A DNA stretch of 64,000 bases. It comes from Yersinia proxima. GTDB taxonomy: Bacteria > Pseudomonadota > Gammaproteobacteria > Enterobacterales > Enterobacteriaceae. Positions 27,814-37,982 of the stretch are shown one piece after another. The notes below the pieces were generated by a model, which worked only from the letters and a program-made list of their open reading frames with translations, had not been told where the DNA came from and searched no databases. Every line of letters begins with the position of its first letter. Position 1 is the first letter of the stretch. The stretch covers positions 124,001 through 188,000 of the forward strand of contig NZ_CABHYG010000020.1 in NCBI RefSeq assembly GCF_902170785.1, given 5' to 3'. Position numbers and translations under genes: made by a program.

Positions 27814-28235
27814 TAGTTTTTTGTTAAAGCAGAAACAGTCATTATCGGCTGTTTCTGCTTCATTTATCGCCACAATATTTTCCCCTCCTTATTCTGCGCT
27901 CTAAAAGCCCTATCAACAGCACGAGATTTTCACCGAGAGATGGTATCCATTCCTAATGTATGGTTATTATGCGGGGAGGTTTTGCGGATATTTGCCCTCT
28001 TGCAAGGGGCTAACTGAGAGCGGTTATCAATAGTTCAGGTGATTACACTGCGCTCAACGATTCAGCAAAAATTTAATGTTGCTTTTATGTGAACGAATTA
28101 ACACTGAGTTCAAATACTGGTATGCTGGCTGAGCGAAACTAGGCATCTTACCTTACACCTGGTGCATCATTGATGATGGCTGGTGACTACAGATAAGCCA
28201 AGAAAATATATGATAATTAAAGCGAGGAGAGAGTC
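27814..28235 (+). promoter_or_regulatory. acnB upstream region
   Basis: 422 bp without a gene. GCAGAAACAG (27829) and CTGTTTCTGC (27850) form a 10-bp hairpin that probably terminates fepA transcription. A good sigma-70 promoter candidate is TTAACA (28098-28103), 17-bp spacer, TATGCT (28121-28126) with an extended TGG. The leader ends with the strong ribosome-binding site GAGGAGAG before the GTG start. Confidence 0.55.
28098..28126 (+). promoter_or_regulatory. Probable sigma-70 promoter of acnB
   Basis: -35 TTAACA and -10 TATGCT with exactly 17 bp between them and a TG-N extension before the -10. It gives a leader of ~100 nt, long enough for post-transcriptional control as known for E. coli acnB mRNA. 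Confidence 0.5.
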
Positions 28236-30833
28236 GTGCTAGAAGAATACCGTAAGCACGTGGCCGAGCGTGCTGCTGAGGGTATCGTCCCCAAGCCATT
28301 AGATGCATCACAAATGGCAGCGCTGGTTGAATTATTAAAAAATCCGCCTGCTGGTGAAGAAGAATTCCTGTTAGATCTGCTGATTAACCGTGTTCCCCCC
28401 GGTGTTGATGAAGCCGCCTACGTTAAAGCCGGTTTTCTGGCGGCCGTCGCCAAAGGTGAAGCCCATTCCCCACTAATTACCCCAGAAAAAGCAATCGAAC
28501 TGCTTGGTACTATGCAGGGCGGTTATAATATTCATCCGTTGATTGATGCGTTAGATAATGAAAAGCTGGCTCCGATTGCGGGCAAAGCCTTATCTCACAC
28601 CCTGCTGATGTTTGATAATTTCTACGATGTAGAAGAAAAAGCCAAAGCGGGTAATCCGCACGCCAGGAAAATTATGCAATCCTGGGCGGATGCCGAATGG
28701 TATCTCTCCCGTCCAGCGTTGGCTGAAAAAATCACGGTAACCGTATTCAAAGTCACCGGTGAAACCAATACTGATGACTTGTCTCCGGCTCAAGATGCCT
28801 GGTCACGACCTGATATCCCACTGCATGCATTGGCGATGCTGAAAAATGCCCGCGAAGGCATTCATCCGGATCAGCCGGGCAGTGTTGGCCCAATCAAACA
28901 GATTGAAGAGCTGAATAAAAAAGGTTTCCCATTGGCCTATGTCGGTGATGTTGTCGGAACCGGTTCTTCCCGTAAATCAGCCACCAACTCGGTGCTGTGG
29001 TTTATGGGCGACGACATCCCTTACGTGCCGAATAAGCGCGGCGGTGGTGTGGTGCTGGGCAGCAAAATTGCGCCAATCTTCTTTAACACCATGGAAGATG
29101 CGGGTGCATTGCCAATCGAAGTGGATGTCAGCAACCTGAATATGGGCGATGTGATTGATATCTTCCCGTATCTGGGCGAAGTACGTCACCATGATACTGG
29201 TGTGATTTTAGCCACTTTCGAACTGAAAACTGACGTGTTGTTGGATGAAGTGCGCGCCGGTGGCCGTATCCCATTGATCGTCGGCCGCGGTTTGACCACC
29301 AAAGCGCGCGAATCTCTGGGCCTGCCAGTTAGCGAAGTCTTCCGTGTGGCGAAGCCGGTTGCTAAGAGTAACAAAGGTTTCTCGCTGGCGCAGAAAATGG
29401 TAGGTCGTGCCTGTGGCGTTGCAGGTGTACGCCCAGGTGAATACTGCGAACCTAAAATGACCTCGGTCGGTTCACAAGATACCACCGGCCCAATGACCCG
29501 TGATGAGCTGAAAGACTTGGCATGTCTGGGCTTCTCAGCTGATCTGGTGATGCAGTCATTCTGTCATACTGCGGCTTATCCGAAGCCTGTAGACGTGACC
29601 ACTCATCACACATTACCTGACTTTATTATGAACCGTGGCGGCGTGTCACTGCGCCCAGGTGATGGCATCATCCACTCATGGCTCAACCGGATGTTGTTAC
29701 CGGACACTGTCGGTACTGGTGGTGACTCCCACACCCGTTTCCCTATCGGCATTTCCTTCCCAGCGGGTTCTGGTCTGGTGGCCTTTGCGGCAGCAACAGG
29801 TGTCATGCCTCTGGACATGCCTGAATCAGTGTTGGTGCGCTTTAAAGGTAAAATGCAGCCGGGTATCACCCTGCGTGATCTGGTGCATGCAATCCCTTAC
29901 TACGCGATTCAGGAAGGCCTGCTGACAGTTGAGAAACAAGGCAAGAAGAACATCTTCTCTGGTCGAATTCTGGAAATTGAAGGCTTACCAGAGCTGAAAG
30001 TTGAACAGGCATTTGAGCTGGCTGATGCCTCCGCCGAGCGTTCTGCTGCCGGTTGTACCATCAAACTGGATAAAGCGCCGATCATTGAATATCTGCAATC
30101 CAACATTGTGTTGTTGAAGTGGATGATAGCTGAAGGTTACGGCGACCGTCGTACACTGGAGCGCCGTGTCAATGGTATGGAAAGCTGGTTGGCTAACCCG
30201 AATCTGCTGGAAGGTGATGCGGATGCGGAATACGCTGCGGTGATCGAAATCGATCTGGCGGAAATAACCCAGCCGATTCTCTGTGCGCCTAATGATCCGG
30301 ATGATGCGCGATTGCTGTCAGATGTTGCTAATAGCAAAATCGATGAAGTGTTTATCGGTTCCTGCATGACCAACATCGGTCACTTCCGTGCAGCCGGTAA
30401 GCTACTGGATCAGCACAAAGGCCAGTTGCCAACCCGCCTGTGGGTTGCGCCACCGACCAAAATGGATGCCGCGCAACTGACCGAAGAGGGCTACTACAGT
30501 GTCTTTGGTAAGAGTGGTGCCCGTGTTGAGATCCCGGGCTGCTCGCTGTGTATGGGTAACCAGGCACGTGTAGCAGATGGGGCGACGGTTGTTTCTACTT
30601 CGACCCGCAACTTCCCGAACCGCTTGGGGAATGGGGCGAATGTTTATCTGGCTTCGGCTGAACTGGCAGCGATTGCATCACTGCTTGGACGTCTGCCAAC
30701 TCCTGATGAATATCAAACTTATATGGCTCAGGTTGATAAGACCGCAGCAGATACTTACCGCTATCTGAATTTTGATCAGTTGAGCCAATATACGGATAAA
30801 GCGGATGGTGTGATCTTCCAAACCGCCGTGTAA
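28236..30833 (+). CDS. acnB: Aconitate hydratase B
   Basis: The main citric-acid-cycle aconitase, interconverting citrate and isocitrate, and also 2-methylaconitate hydration; the iron-free form binds mRNA in E. coli. The 865-residue protein starts with the HEAT-like domain ([16 protein letters not shown]), then the swivel domain ([21 protein letters not shown]), and the catalytic domains with the [4Fe-4S] ligands in [12 protein letters not shown] and PGCSLCMGN. The start codon is GTG, as in E. coli. A perfect hairpin terminator follows. Confidence 0.97.
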   Translation: MLEEYRKHVAERAAEGIVPKPLDASQMAALVELLKNPPAGEEEFLLDLLINRVPPGVDEAAYVKAGFLAAVAKGEAHSPLITPEKAIELLGTMQGGYNIHPLIDALDNEKLAPIAGKALSHTLLMFDNFYDVEEKAKAGNPHARKIMQSWADAEWYLSRPALAEKITVTVFKVTGETNTDDLSPAQDAWSRPDIPLHALAMLKNAREGIHPDQPGSVGPIKQIEELNKKGFPLAYVGDVVGTGSSRKSATNSVLWFMGDDIPYVPNKRGGGVVLGSKIAPIFFNTMEDAGALPIEVDVSNLNMGDVIDIFPYLGEVRHHDTGVILATFELKTDVLLDEVRAGGRIPLIVGRGLTTKARESLGLPVSEVFRVAKPVAKSNKGFSLAQKMVGRACGVAGVRPGEYCEPKMTSVGSQDTTGPMTRDELKDLACLGFSADLVMQSFCHTAAYPKPVDVTTHHTLPDFIMNRGGVSLRPGDGIIHSWLNRMLLPDTVGTGGDSHTRFPIGISFPAGSGLVAFAAATGVMPLDMPESVLVRFKGKMQPGITLRDLVHAIPYYAIQEGLLTVEKQGKKNIFSGRILEIEGLPELKVEQAFELADASAERSAAGCTIKLDKAPIIEYLQSNIVLLKWMIAEGYGDRRTLERRVNGMESWLANPNLLEGDADAEYAAVIEIDLAEITQPILCAPNDPDDARLLSDVANSKIDEVFIGSCMTNIGHFRAAGKLLDQHKGQLPTRLWVAPPTKMDAAQLTEEGYYSVFGKSGARVEIPGCSLCMGNQARVADGATVVSTSTRNFPNRLGNGANVYLASAELAAIASLLGRLPTPDEYQTYMAQVDKTAADTYRYLNFDQLSQYTDKADGVIFQTAV

Positions 30834-30853
30834 ACCGCTATATTCCAGCACTC

Positions 30854-30886
30854 ACGGGAGGCCTATGGCCTCCCGTTTCTATTTTA
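30854..30886 (+). terminator. Rho-independent terminator of acnB
   Basis: Perfect 10-bp stem ACGGGAGGCC (30854-30863) / GGCCTCCCGT (30867-30876), 3-nt loop, then TTTCTATTTT. Confidence 0.88.
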
Positions 30887-30998
30887 AACATCGTATCGAA
30901 GTGAAATATTGCCGCTATTTACTGGCTTTGCGAGCTTGCGCCAAGTGAGATAACTAAATACGGTTACAATAATGAGAAGGGCATCAGGAGGACGTGCT

Positions 30999-31361
30999 AT
31001 GGACTATGAATTCTTGCGTGATTTAACCGGGCAAGTACTGGTCAGATTCTCCATGGGACATGAAGTGATCGGCCACTGGCTCAATGAAGAAATTAAAGGC
31101 GATTTAGCCAAACTCGATCAAATTGAAGCCGCAGCGGCTGAAGTCAAAGGCAGTGAACGTCAGTGGCAGCTGGATGGTCATGAATATACCTTGTGGCTGG
31201 ATGGTGAAGAAGTGATGGTGCGCGCCAATCAATTAGATATTGAAGGCGACGAGATGGAAGAAGGCATGAATTACTATGACGAAGAAAGCCTCTGCCTGTG
31301 TGGTTTAGAGGACTTTCTGCTGGTATTGCAAGGCTACCGTAACTTCATCATGACTAAATAA
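30999..31361 (+). CDS. yacL: YacL, UPF0231 family protein
   Basis: A 120-residue acidic protein of unknown function that follows acnB in enterobacteria. It aligns over its length with E. coli YacL ([52 protein letters not shown]). The ATG at 30999 with AGGAGG upstream was chosen; an in-frame start 9 codons earlier lies before that site. An ERIC element begins 5 bp after the stop codon. Confidence 0.93.
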   Translation: MDYEFLRDLTGQVLVRFSMGHEVIGHWLNEEIKGDLAKLDQIEAAAAEVKGSERQWQLDGHEYTLWLDGEEVMVRANQLDIEGDEMEEGMNYYDEESLCLCGLEDFLLVLQGYRNFIMTK

Positions 31362-31365
31362 AATA

Positions 31366-31490
31366 CTACCCCAAAGAACGTGGAGTTGCAGGTAGGCAGC
31401 AAGTGAGCGCATCCCGATGAGCTTACACAAGTAAGTAATTCGGGTAGCAAGCGTAGCTAACAACCCAGCGGCTTCAAGTCCGAAGGGGAG
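31366..31490 (-). repeat. ERIC element (copy 4, reverse orientation) overlapping the exporter's 3' end
   Basis: A 125-bp palindrome with ends CTACCCC / GGGGAG; read on the minus strand it has the same core as copies 2, 3 and 5. Its right end (31474-31490) overlaps the last codons and the stop of the minus-strand exporter gene. Confidence 0.85.
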
Positions 31491-32361
31491 TGCGGCTGGC
31501 AGACCAACATAACAACGAGCCGAGTACTACCATAGCAACACCCGGCCAGAATGCGGCTGTGGGGGGAGTATTGAGCCATAAACTGGCAATCAGTATTGAT
31601 AACAACGGTGTGAAGTAAGAGAGGGCAGCGACCAGTGTGGCGTTGCCTTTTTTCATGGCGATATCCCAGCACAGATAGGCCAGCGCGGTATTGGCTCCCA
31701 TCAATAACAGTTCAAAAGTGGCGCGTTGGGTGAAATGCAACTTACCGGGTGTCAGCATAAAGAACATCACCCACAGGCATAGCGCACAGGCGAGCAAAAA
31801 CAGTGGTAATGCCCCTGGCCCTCGGCTGTATACCCGCACCAGATTGGAGTAACCGGCCCAGGTAAAGGCCGCAATTAGCGCCAGACTATAAGCCAATGGG
31901 TTACTGCTAACATTGGCACTGAGCACTTTGATATCCAGCCCGTTCCCACCACTGACCACCCAAATCACGCCAAATAGGGCCAGAGCCGCGCCCGGCCAGA
32001 GCCACCATCGTGCACGGAGTTTAAGTAACGGTACCGCCAATAGCAGCGTCAGGCTCGGCCACAGGTAATTGATCAGACCTATCTCCAGTGTCTGCTGGCG
32101 ATCATTCGCCATTCCGATGGCTAAGGCAAAAGCCACCATATACACCACAAATAGCAAACCACAACCGTAAAGATAAGCCGGATGTTGCCCGCGTACAGTC
32201 GGTTTACCCGCCACCAGCCACACCAAGATACCACTGACGGTGTAAATGGCTGCACCCGCACCAAATGGCCCTAACGTTTCAGATAACCCACGCGTCAAGG
32301 CGACACTCATGCTCCAGAGCAGGATCGCAATAATGCCATACAGGGTCGGGAGGCGGTTCAT
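31474..32361 (-). CDS. DMT-superfamily exporter, YddG-like (aromatic amino acid efflux)
   Basis: A 295-residue inner-membrane protein with ten predicted helices in two EamA halves. It is closest to YddG, an exporter of aromatic amino acids: shared segments include the N-terminal IIAILLWSMSVALTRG, GPFGAGAAIYTVSG, EIGLINYLWPSLT, LALFGVIWVVSGGNGL and the C-terminal SLLCW. The ATG at 32361 gives a YddG-like N-terminus; an open extension of 31 codons upstream is hydrophilic and unlikely. The last four codons and the TGA come from the neighbouring ERIC repeat. It is an insertion relative to the E. coli yacL-speD junction, divergent from the TpsA gene. The substrate is inferred. Confidence 0.82.
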   Translation of the reverse strand: MNRLPTLYGIIAILLWSMSVALTRGLSETLGPFGAGAAIYTVSGILVWLVAGKPTVRGQHPAYLYGCGLLFVVYMVAFALAIGMANDRQQTLEIGLINYLWPSLTLLLAVPLLKLRARWWLWPGAALALFGVIWVVSGGNGLDIKVLSANVSSNPLAYSLALIAAFTWAGYSNLVRVYSRGPGALPLFLLACALCLWVMFFMLTPGKLHFTQRATFELLLMGANTALAYLCWDIAMKKGNATLVAALSYFTPLLSILIASLWLNTPPTAAFWPGVAMVVLGSLLCWSASRTPLRT

Positions 32362-32717
32362 CACAGGGGCATCATCCTTGTGCGATATCAGACGGAGAAA
32401 ATAGGATCTTCTTATACATTGCCGGTCAGGGCGATGGGAATAGTGGGAGATCAATTATTGCTAAATTATGTCATAGATCCTACGCCATTTTATTTAATGG
32501 AGAGTTGTACTTCCTGATAACCCATAAATAAATTTTAGTTTAATAAACAATAAATTAATAAATAAAGTCAGCCAAACTACGATAAAAATCCGCCCCTGAA
32601 TTGGTTAAAATACGAGCTATTCCTGAGTTGTATATTTGATTGACGGAATAAAGGATAACCGGCAGAGGTGATAGCACTCTGCGACTTCTTCAGTGCACAT
32701 ACCAGGACGGTGATGTT
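32362..32717. promoter_or_regulatory. Divergent intergenic region between the exporter and the CdiA-type gene
   Basis: 356 bp without a recognisable gene and AT-rich in the middle (32500-32580). It must hold both promoters. The TpsA start has only a weak ribosome-binding match (GGTGAT). No tpsB-like gene or fragment was seen here. Confidence 0.5.
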
Positions 32718-35700
32718 ATGGCAGAATTCAGTAATACACGGACGCGAATCGCCAGTTGGCTTCTGATTTATCTTACCGCAGTACAACCTCTTCATCCGGC
32801 TATTGCTGCCGGTATTCAAGCAGATAACCGCCAAACTAAAGTTCATACTCGCGGCCAAATTCCAGTCGTCGATATTGTTGCCCCTAATGCAGCTGGGATC
32901 TCTCATAATCGTTATCTCAATTTTAATGTAGCCACAGCGGGAGCGGTACTGAATAACGCCACAATAGGTGGGTATTCAGAGCTGGCGGGGCGACTGGCTG
33001 CTAATCCACATTTAACCAGAAATAGCGCACAGCTTATTATCAACGAAGTCACCGGTCATCAGCCCTCAGCATTGGAGGGGCAGTTGGAAGTTTTCGGTCA
33101 AAAGGCAGATGTGATTATTGCCAACCCTAATGGTTTGTACTGCAATGGCTGCAATTTTAGCAATGCCAGCGGCATCACTTTAACCACCGGTAGGCCGGTA
33201 TTCAATTCTCAGGGTGAACTGGATAGCCTAACTGTTACCACAGACAAAGCTATTGCTGTGGGGCTTAAAGGGTTTAATGCTCTTAATCAGAACAATGTGG
33301 CAATCATCAGTCGTGGACTAAATCTTCACGGTGAAATCCGTGCTAATCAGCTTGATGTGATACTGGGGAGCAATCAGGTTGACTATCAAAACAGTGATAT
33401 TCAGCCGTTATTATCAAAAGAGACAAAGCCCTTAATAGTATTAGATACCAAAGAGTTGGGCGGTATGTATGCTAATAGTATTCGATTAATATCAACGGAA
33501 AAAGCGAACACGGTTAATGCTAAAAATATCGTCAGCCATAAAGGTGATATTAGGTTTGATGTCGCAGGTGATATTAATTTAGGTAATATTACGGCGAAAA
33601 ATAACCTGAATATTACCAGCAAGAAGACCACCCTTGCCCAGGGCGATAAATTGCTCAGTGGGCGTGATATTACATTGGTAAACACCGAATTTAATAACTT
33701 AGGGCAGGTAACAGCAGAGGGTGATCTGCGTATTTTTAGTGATCAAGTGCGTAATAGCGGTCAACAAGCACATATTATTGCTAACAATAATATGTGGATA
33801 CAAAAAGATGCTGATGGGAATAAAAACACTCGAGTCGAAAATCAGTCAGGCACCATTAAAACAAATCGTGGTGACTTAATTATTCGCACCGAAAAACTGG
33901 AAAATACCCGTCAAATGGTAACTACTGGGTGGCAAAAACTAACACCGGGTTCGCGCCAGCTTAATGATTACGATGACGATAGTGATTCACCGGGTAAAGT
34001 TATCATCATATTAGAATACGATTGGCCCACCCGAGCACTACCCGAAAAATGGTTTGGTGCTATCGAAACCGGTGAATGGCAAAGCGGTGTCTGGCGCGTC
34101 AATACTGAAAAAAATATCTGGCAACTGAATGCATCATCACCGGCTGCCACCCTGCATTCAGGGAGTAATCTGTATATTAATGCCAGCCAGTTAGAGAATA
34201 AAAGTAGTCATATAGGAGCAGCAAAAGATATTTTTCTGACCGGTAATGATTTTTTAAACAGCAGCGCCAGTAACTGGGTGAAAGATGAGTTTCGTTATTA
34301 TAGAGTGGATTATCAGTGGCCGGATTATTATGTTTTTCATGACGAACGATTATATTACCAGTTAACTGAGGCTGAAAAATACAGAGCGACAGTCACGGCT
34401 GGTGGAAATGTCGTGCTGGACTTTAACAACAATATTCAGTTACAACGCCCGGTGCCGGAGGTAGATAAAGCTGCTCCCGTATCATTATCTGAGCTCACAC
34501 CGGCGGTATTAAAAGGCCATAATATTTTACTGCATGGTAAGACTATTTCCAGCAGTGACTTAATACAGGCCAGTGGCGATATTACCTTTATTGCAGAAAA
34601 TAGCATTGCATTAGCCAACAGTAGTTTGCGTGGCCAGGATATCTCACTGACGGCACTGAATGATATTCACTCATCATCAAGTGAATTATTGGGGAGGAAC
34701 ATTTTATTACTGAGCCGAGAGGGGAATATTAAAACAAACTCACCTGACAGGTCTTCGCGTCAGCCAGATGATGCGCAGGTATTTAATCGCATTAAAGCCA
34801 GCCACGATTTTACTGCTATTTCCGCTAAAGATATTCAATTAACCGACACCCTTATCCATCCGGCAGCTAACATTAGCTTGTCCGCCGGACATGATATTAA
34901 TATTTCACATATACTCAAGCCCGAAGAAATCCTAATTACCGATGGATTTTTAGATCCAGGAAAGTATCTGAAACAGATTAACCAACTATTATCGTTATCC
35001 AATCGATTAACCAGTAGTGGCGATATTACACTGAATTCCGGTAATAATATGATATTACAGGGGATTAAGCTAAATGCTGGGCAAGAAATTAACTTGCACG
35101 CTGCCCGTGATATTCAACTGGAACCCTATAATAGAACTGTCTGGTCAGATCTTATGGGTCGTTATAATAACAACCATCAAGGTTCTGTATTTTTTAATAT
35201 ATTTCCACGCTCCGAAACTCCTGATTATACAGTTCAGATAAATGCCAAAGGCAATGCCTTAATTAATGCGGGTCGCGATATTCTGACTCGGGGCAGCAAT
35301 ATTAATGTAGGTAATAACCTCACCTTATTAGCCGGGCAACATATTCAGCTGGCGGCACTGCCATACACTGGTACTGATTGGACTGATAGCTCACGCTACA
35401 CCCGCCATGCCGCTACTCGCCTCAAAGCCGGCAACACTCTGAATGCGGTGGCCAATCACCAGCTTATCACCCAGGGGGCAGAGCTCGCTGCTGGCGGTGA
35501 TATGACACTGACTTCCGGCGGCGATATGCGCTTTGAATCGGTATTGAATGAGAGTCATTACGGCGGTGGTGATAATTCCAGCTACAAAAAACTCCAGCAA
35601 TCCACTCAACTCAACAGCGGCGGTGTGCTGACATTAATTTCAAACGGCAGCATGTTGTTTCAGGCCACCCAGTTGATGGCTAAAAAAGTGATGGATATCG

Positions 35701-37982
35701 CCGCCAAAGGCGGCTACCTGTTCGCGCAAGCGATGGAAGAAACCAGCCATTCGGAGCAGCACTGGCAGACCCGCAAATGGTGGGGGCGCAAAAAATCACA
35801 CCATAATGTGCAGCATGTTGCTACCAACAAAGTCACTGAGTTTACTGCTGAGGGTGATATCAGTTTACTCAGCCGCGATGACAGCACCTATCAGGCCAGC
35901 AAAATTGCCGCCGGTCAGAACGCCAAACTGACCAGCACCCACGGCAAAGTGATATTTGAAGCAGTTAAGGACAGCACTTTCCAGCAAAAAACTACGTTAT
36001 CGAAAGGCTTCTATATCAAAAATACCGACAAGGGATATCTGGCTGAAAAATGGGTATTACCCACAATCCAAACCGGCGGTGAATTAACTGTTGATGCCGC
36101 GCAGGGTATCCGCGCTGATGTAACAGTGAAAAATAGCGAGTCATTGCGCAGTGCTATTACTGCATTGAGTAAGACTCCAGGTAATGAATGGCTCAACGAT
36201 TTGAACCTGCGCGATGGTGTGCAGTGGCAAAAAGTCATGGATGCCTACCACCGTTGGGATCACAAAAATGAGCAACTGAACCCTGTAGTGGCGGCAGTAA
36301 TAGCTATTGCAGTAGCGGCTGCTACCGCGGGTTCAGGGCTGGTGGCAACAGCAAACACCGCTGTGGGAGGCGGGGTGGCAGGCGGTGCAGTAACCGGAGG
36401 AATGTCGGCGCTGGCATCGCAGGCCGCAGTGTCTTTGTTGAATAACAAGGGCGATATCTCCAAAACTTTCAAAGATCTGGGGAGTAAATCGTCGGTCAAA
36501 TCGCTGGCAACTTCCATGGCGCTGGGGGGCGCTTTAGCCGGTTTTGATGCTGCGATGGGCTGGGATGCTGCGGCTAAAGGCGCTAAAACGGCGAGCACGA
36601 CCAGTGCCAGATTACCTCAACTTAGTCATGGTGACTGGAGCAAGGTCGCCCAGCGGGTGGCCGGTCAGTCGATTATCAGTTCCAGCCTGAACACCGCCAT
36701 TAATGGTGGCAGCTTTAAAGATAATCTGGCCACGGCATTACTAACCAGTGTGGGGTCTCAGTTGCATGCTGAGGGCGCTAATTTAATCGGTAATAATGGC
36801 GAAGTATTAGGCGTGTCGGGCAAAGCCTTGAGCCATGCGCTGGTTGCTGGCGTTGCGGCTGAAATCGGTGGTGGTAATGCGAAAGGTGCCGCCGCCGGAG
36901 CACTGGCCGCCGAGCTGGCCGGTGTGGTGATGGGTGAGAATATCATCGGGTCGCAGCAGTGGCAGGAGCAACAGGCGCAGTTTAGCCGTGTTGCGGGGGC
37001 TATTGCTGGTGTATTAGCGACTGGAAAAGTAGAGGGGGCATATAGTGGTGCTAATGCTGCCGAAGTGGTTGATAGATTTAACCGGCAATTGCATCTGGAT
37101 GAAATTAAAGCGGTTAATGAACTGGCTAAGGGTAGCAACGTTAAACAAGAGCGTTTCCTGGCAGCATCTTGCCGTCAGGTAAACTGTACAGCACAAGAGG
37201 CTCTCAACTCGGCTGAACGTGCGGGTGCTGAATTATTAATGGCAAAGTATCCTGAAACGCCAGAAGAAGACGGTATTCTGCGCAATTACTGGATACAAAA
37301 AGAAAAAAAACGTTTTGGTAATTACCCTGCCCTGACCGGTTTTGAGCAAATCCAGTTATTTACCTATAGTGATGCGGATAAACTCTCTGATAGTCAAAAA
37401 TTTGCTAAAAATCAGTTGATTGAAGAGGCTTCCAATCTAACCGGTTGGTCTAGAGAAGCAGTCGAAGCCCTTGGGGTTTCTGCGTCGCTGGCTGGCGTGG
37501 TGCGGGGGAAAAGGTTTGGGCAAACAGGAGCAGCTTATCCGACTGGAATTAGCTTTAATATCAATCAGAAGAATCACCTAGCGAAGTTTGACGGAATAAC
37601 TCAAAGAAATGGAATTGGAGGGACACATAATGCTGATGCTTTCAATCAGGCTGTATCCACAAATGGTGTGAAAATTATTGGACAAACACCGGGTTCAGCA
37701 AATGGTATTACTGAAATTTCATATCAAATTCCAGCATATAACCGAGCGGGAAACGTTGTTGGTTATAAAGCAAAAGTATTCACTAAAACAGTCTATGACC
37801 CGAAAGTTTTCTCAGATCAAAAGATGTTAGAGCTTGGGCAACAAGCTGCATCAAATGGTTATAAGTCAGCTATAGCTTCAGGAGTTAGAGAATATACATC
37901 AACAGCAGATGGTGTTAAATTCCAAGTTTATTTAGATCAAAAAACTAGCGCTGTGATTAACTTTTTCCCGGTAACTAAATGA
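32718..37982 (+). CDS. CdiA-type two-partner secretion exoprotein with C-terminal EndoU-like nuclease toxin
   Basis: 1754 residues. A signal peptide (~1-31, ending AIAA) is followed by the TPS secretion domain (~35-290) with NPNGLYCNGCNF, then FHA-type beta-helix repeats, a Gly/Ala-rich DUF637-like pretoxin region (~1180-1450), the linker VDRFNRQLH, and a variable C-terminus. The last ~125 residues resemble bacterial EndoU RNases: GGTHNADAF with His1637, then KTVYDPKVFSDQKMLELG and DGVKFQVYLD. The protein would be exported by a TpsB and deliver a tRNase-type toxin into neighbouring cells. It is short for CdiA (often about 3000 residues or more), lacks a VENN motif, and has no cdiB next to it. 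The immunity gene overlaps its stop codon. Confidence 0.85.
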   Translation: MAEFSNTRTRIASWLLIYLTAVQPLHPAIAAGIQADNRQTKVHTRGQIPVVDIVAPNAAGISHNRYLNFNVATAGAVLNNATIGGYSELAGRLAANPHLTRNSAQLIINEVTGHQPSALEGQLEVFGQKADVIIANPNGLYCNGCNFSNASGITLTTGRPVFNSQGELDSLTVTTDKAIAVGLKGFNALNQNNVAIISRGLNLHGEIRANQLDVILGSNQVDYQNSDIQPLLSKETKPLIVLDTKELGGMYANSIRLISTEKANTVNAKNIVSHKGDIRFDVAGDINLGNITAKNNLNITSKKTTLAQGDKLLSGRDITLVNTEFNNLGQVTAEGDLRIFSDQVRNSGQQAHIIANNNMWIQKDADGNKNTRVENQSGTIKTNRGDLIIRTEKLENTRQMVTTGWQKLTPGSRQLNDYDDDSDSPGKVIIILEYDWPTRALPEKWFGAIETGEWQSGVWRVNTEKNIWQLNASSPAATLHSGSNLYINASQLENKSSHIGAAKDIFLTGNDFLNSSASNWVKDEFRYYRVDYQWPDYYVFHDERLYYQLTEAEKYRATVTAGGNVVLDFNNNIQLQRPVPEVDKAAPVSLSELTPAVLKGHNILLHGKTISSSDLIQASGDITFIAENSIALANSSLRGQDISLTALNDIHSSSSELLGRNILLLSREGNIKTNSPDRSSRQPDDAQVFNRIKASHDFTAISAKDIQLTDTLIHPAANISLSAGHDINISHILKPEEILITDGFLDPGKYLKQINQLLSLSNRLTSSGDITLNSGNNMILQGIKLNAGQEINLHAARDIQLEPYNRTVWSDLMGRYNNNHQGSVFFNIFPRSETPDYTVQINAKGNALINAGRDILTRGSNINVGNNLTLLAGQHIQLAALPYTGTDWTDSSRYTRHAATRLKAGNTLNAVANHQLITQGAELAAGGDMTLTSGGDMRFESVLNESHYGGGDNSSYKKLQQSTQLNSGGVLTLISNGSMLFQATQLMAKKVMDIAAKGGYLFAQAMEETSHSEQHWQTRKWWGRKKSHHNVQHVATNKVTEFTAEGDISLLSRDDSTYQASKIAAGQNAKLTSTHGKVIFEAVKDSTFQQKTTLSKGFYIKNTDKGYLAEKWVLPTIQTGGELTVDAAQGIRADVTVKNSESLRSAITALSKTPGNEWLNDLNLRDGVQWQKVMDAYHRWDHKNEQLNPVVAAVIAIAVAAATAGSGLVATANTAVGGGVAGGAVTGGMSALASQAAVSLLNNKGDISKTFKDLGSKSSVKSLATSMALGGALAGFDAAMGWDAAAKGAKTASTTSARLPQLSHGDWSKVAQRVAGQSIISSSLNTAINGGSFKDNLATALLTSVGSQLHAEGANLIGNNGEVLGVSGKALSHALVAGVAAEIGGGNAKGAAAGALAAELAGVVMGENIIGSQQWQEQQAQFSRVAGAIAGVLATGKVEGAYSGANAAEVVDRFNRQLHLDEIKAVNELAKGSNVKQERFLAASCRQVNCTAQEALNSAERAGAELLMAKYPETPEEDGILRNYWIQKEKKRFGNYPALTGFEQIQLFTYSDADKLSDSQKFAKNQLIEEASNLTGWSREAVEALGVSASLAGVVRGKRFGQTGAAYPTGISFNINQKNHLAKFDGITQRNGIGGTHNADAFNQAVSTNGVKIIGQTPGSANGITEISYQIPAYNRAGNVVGYKAKVFTKTVYDPKVFSDQKMLELGQQAASNGYKSAIASGVREYTSTADGVKFQVYLDQKTSAVINFFPVTK

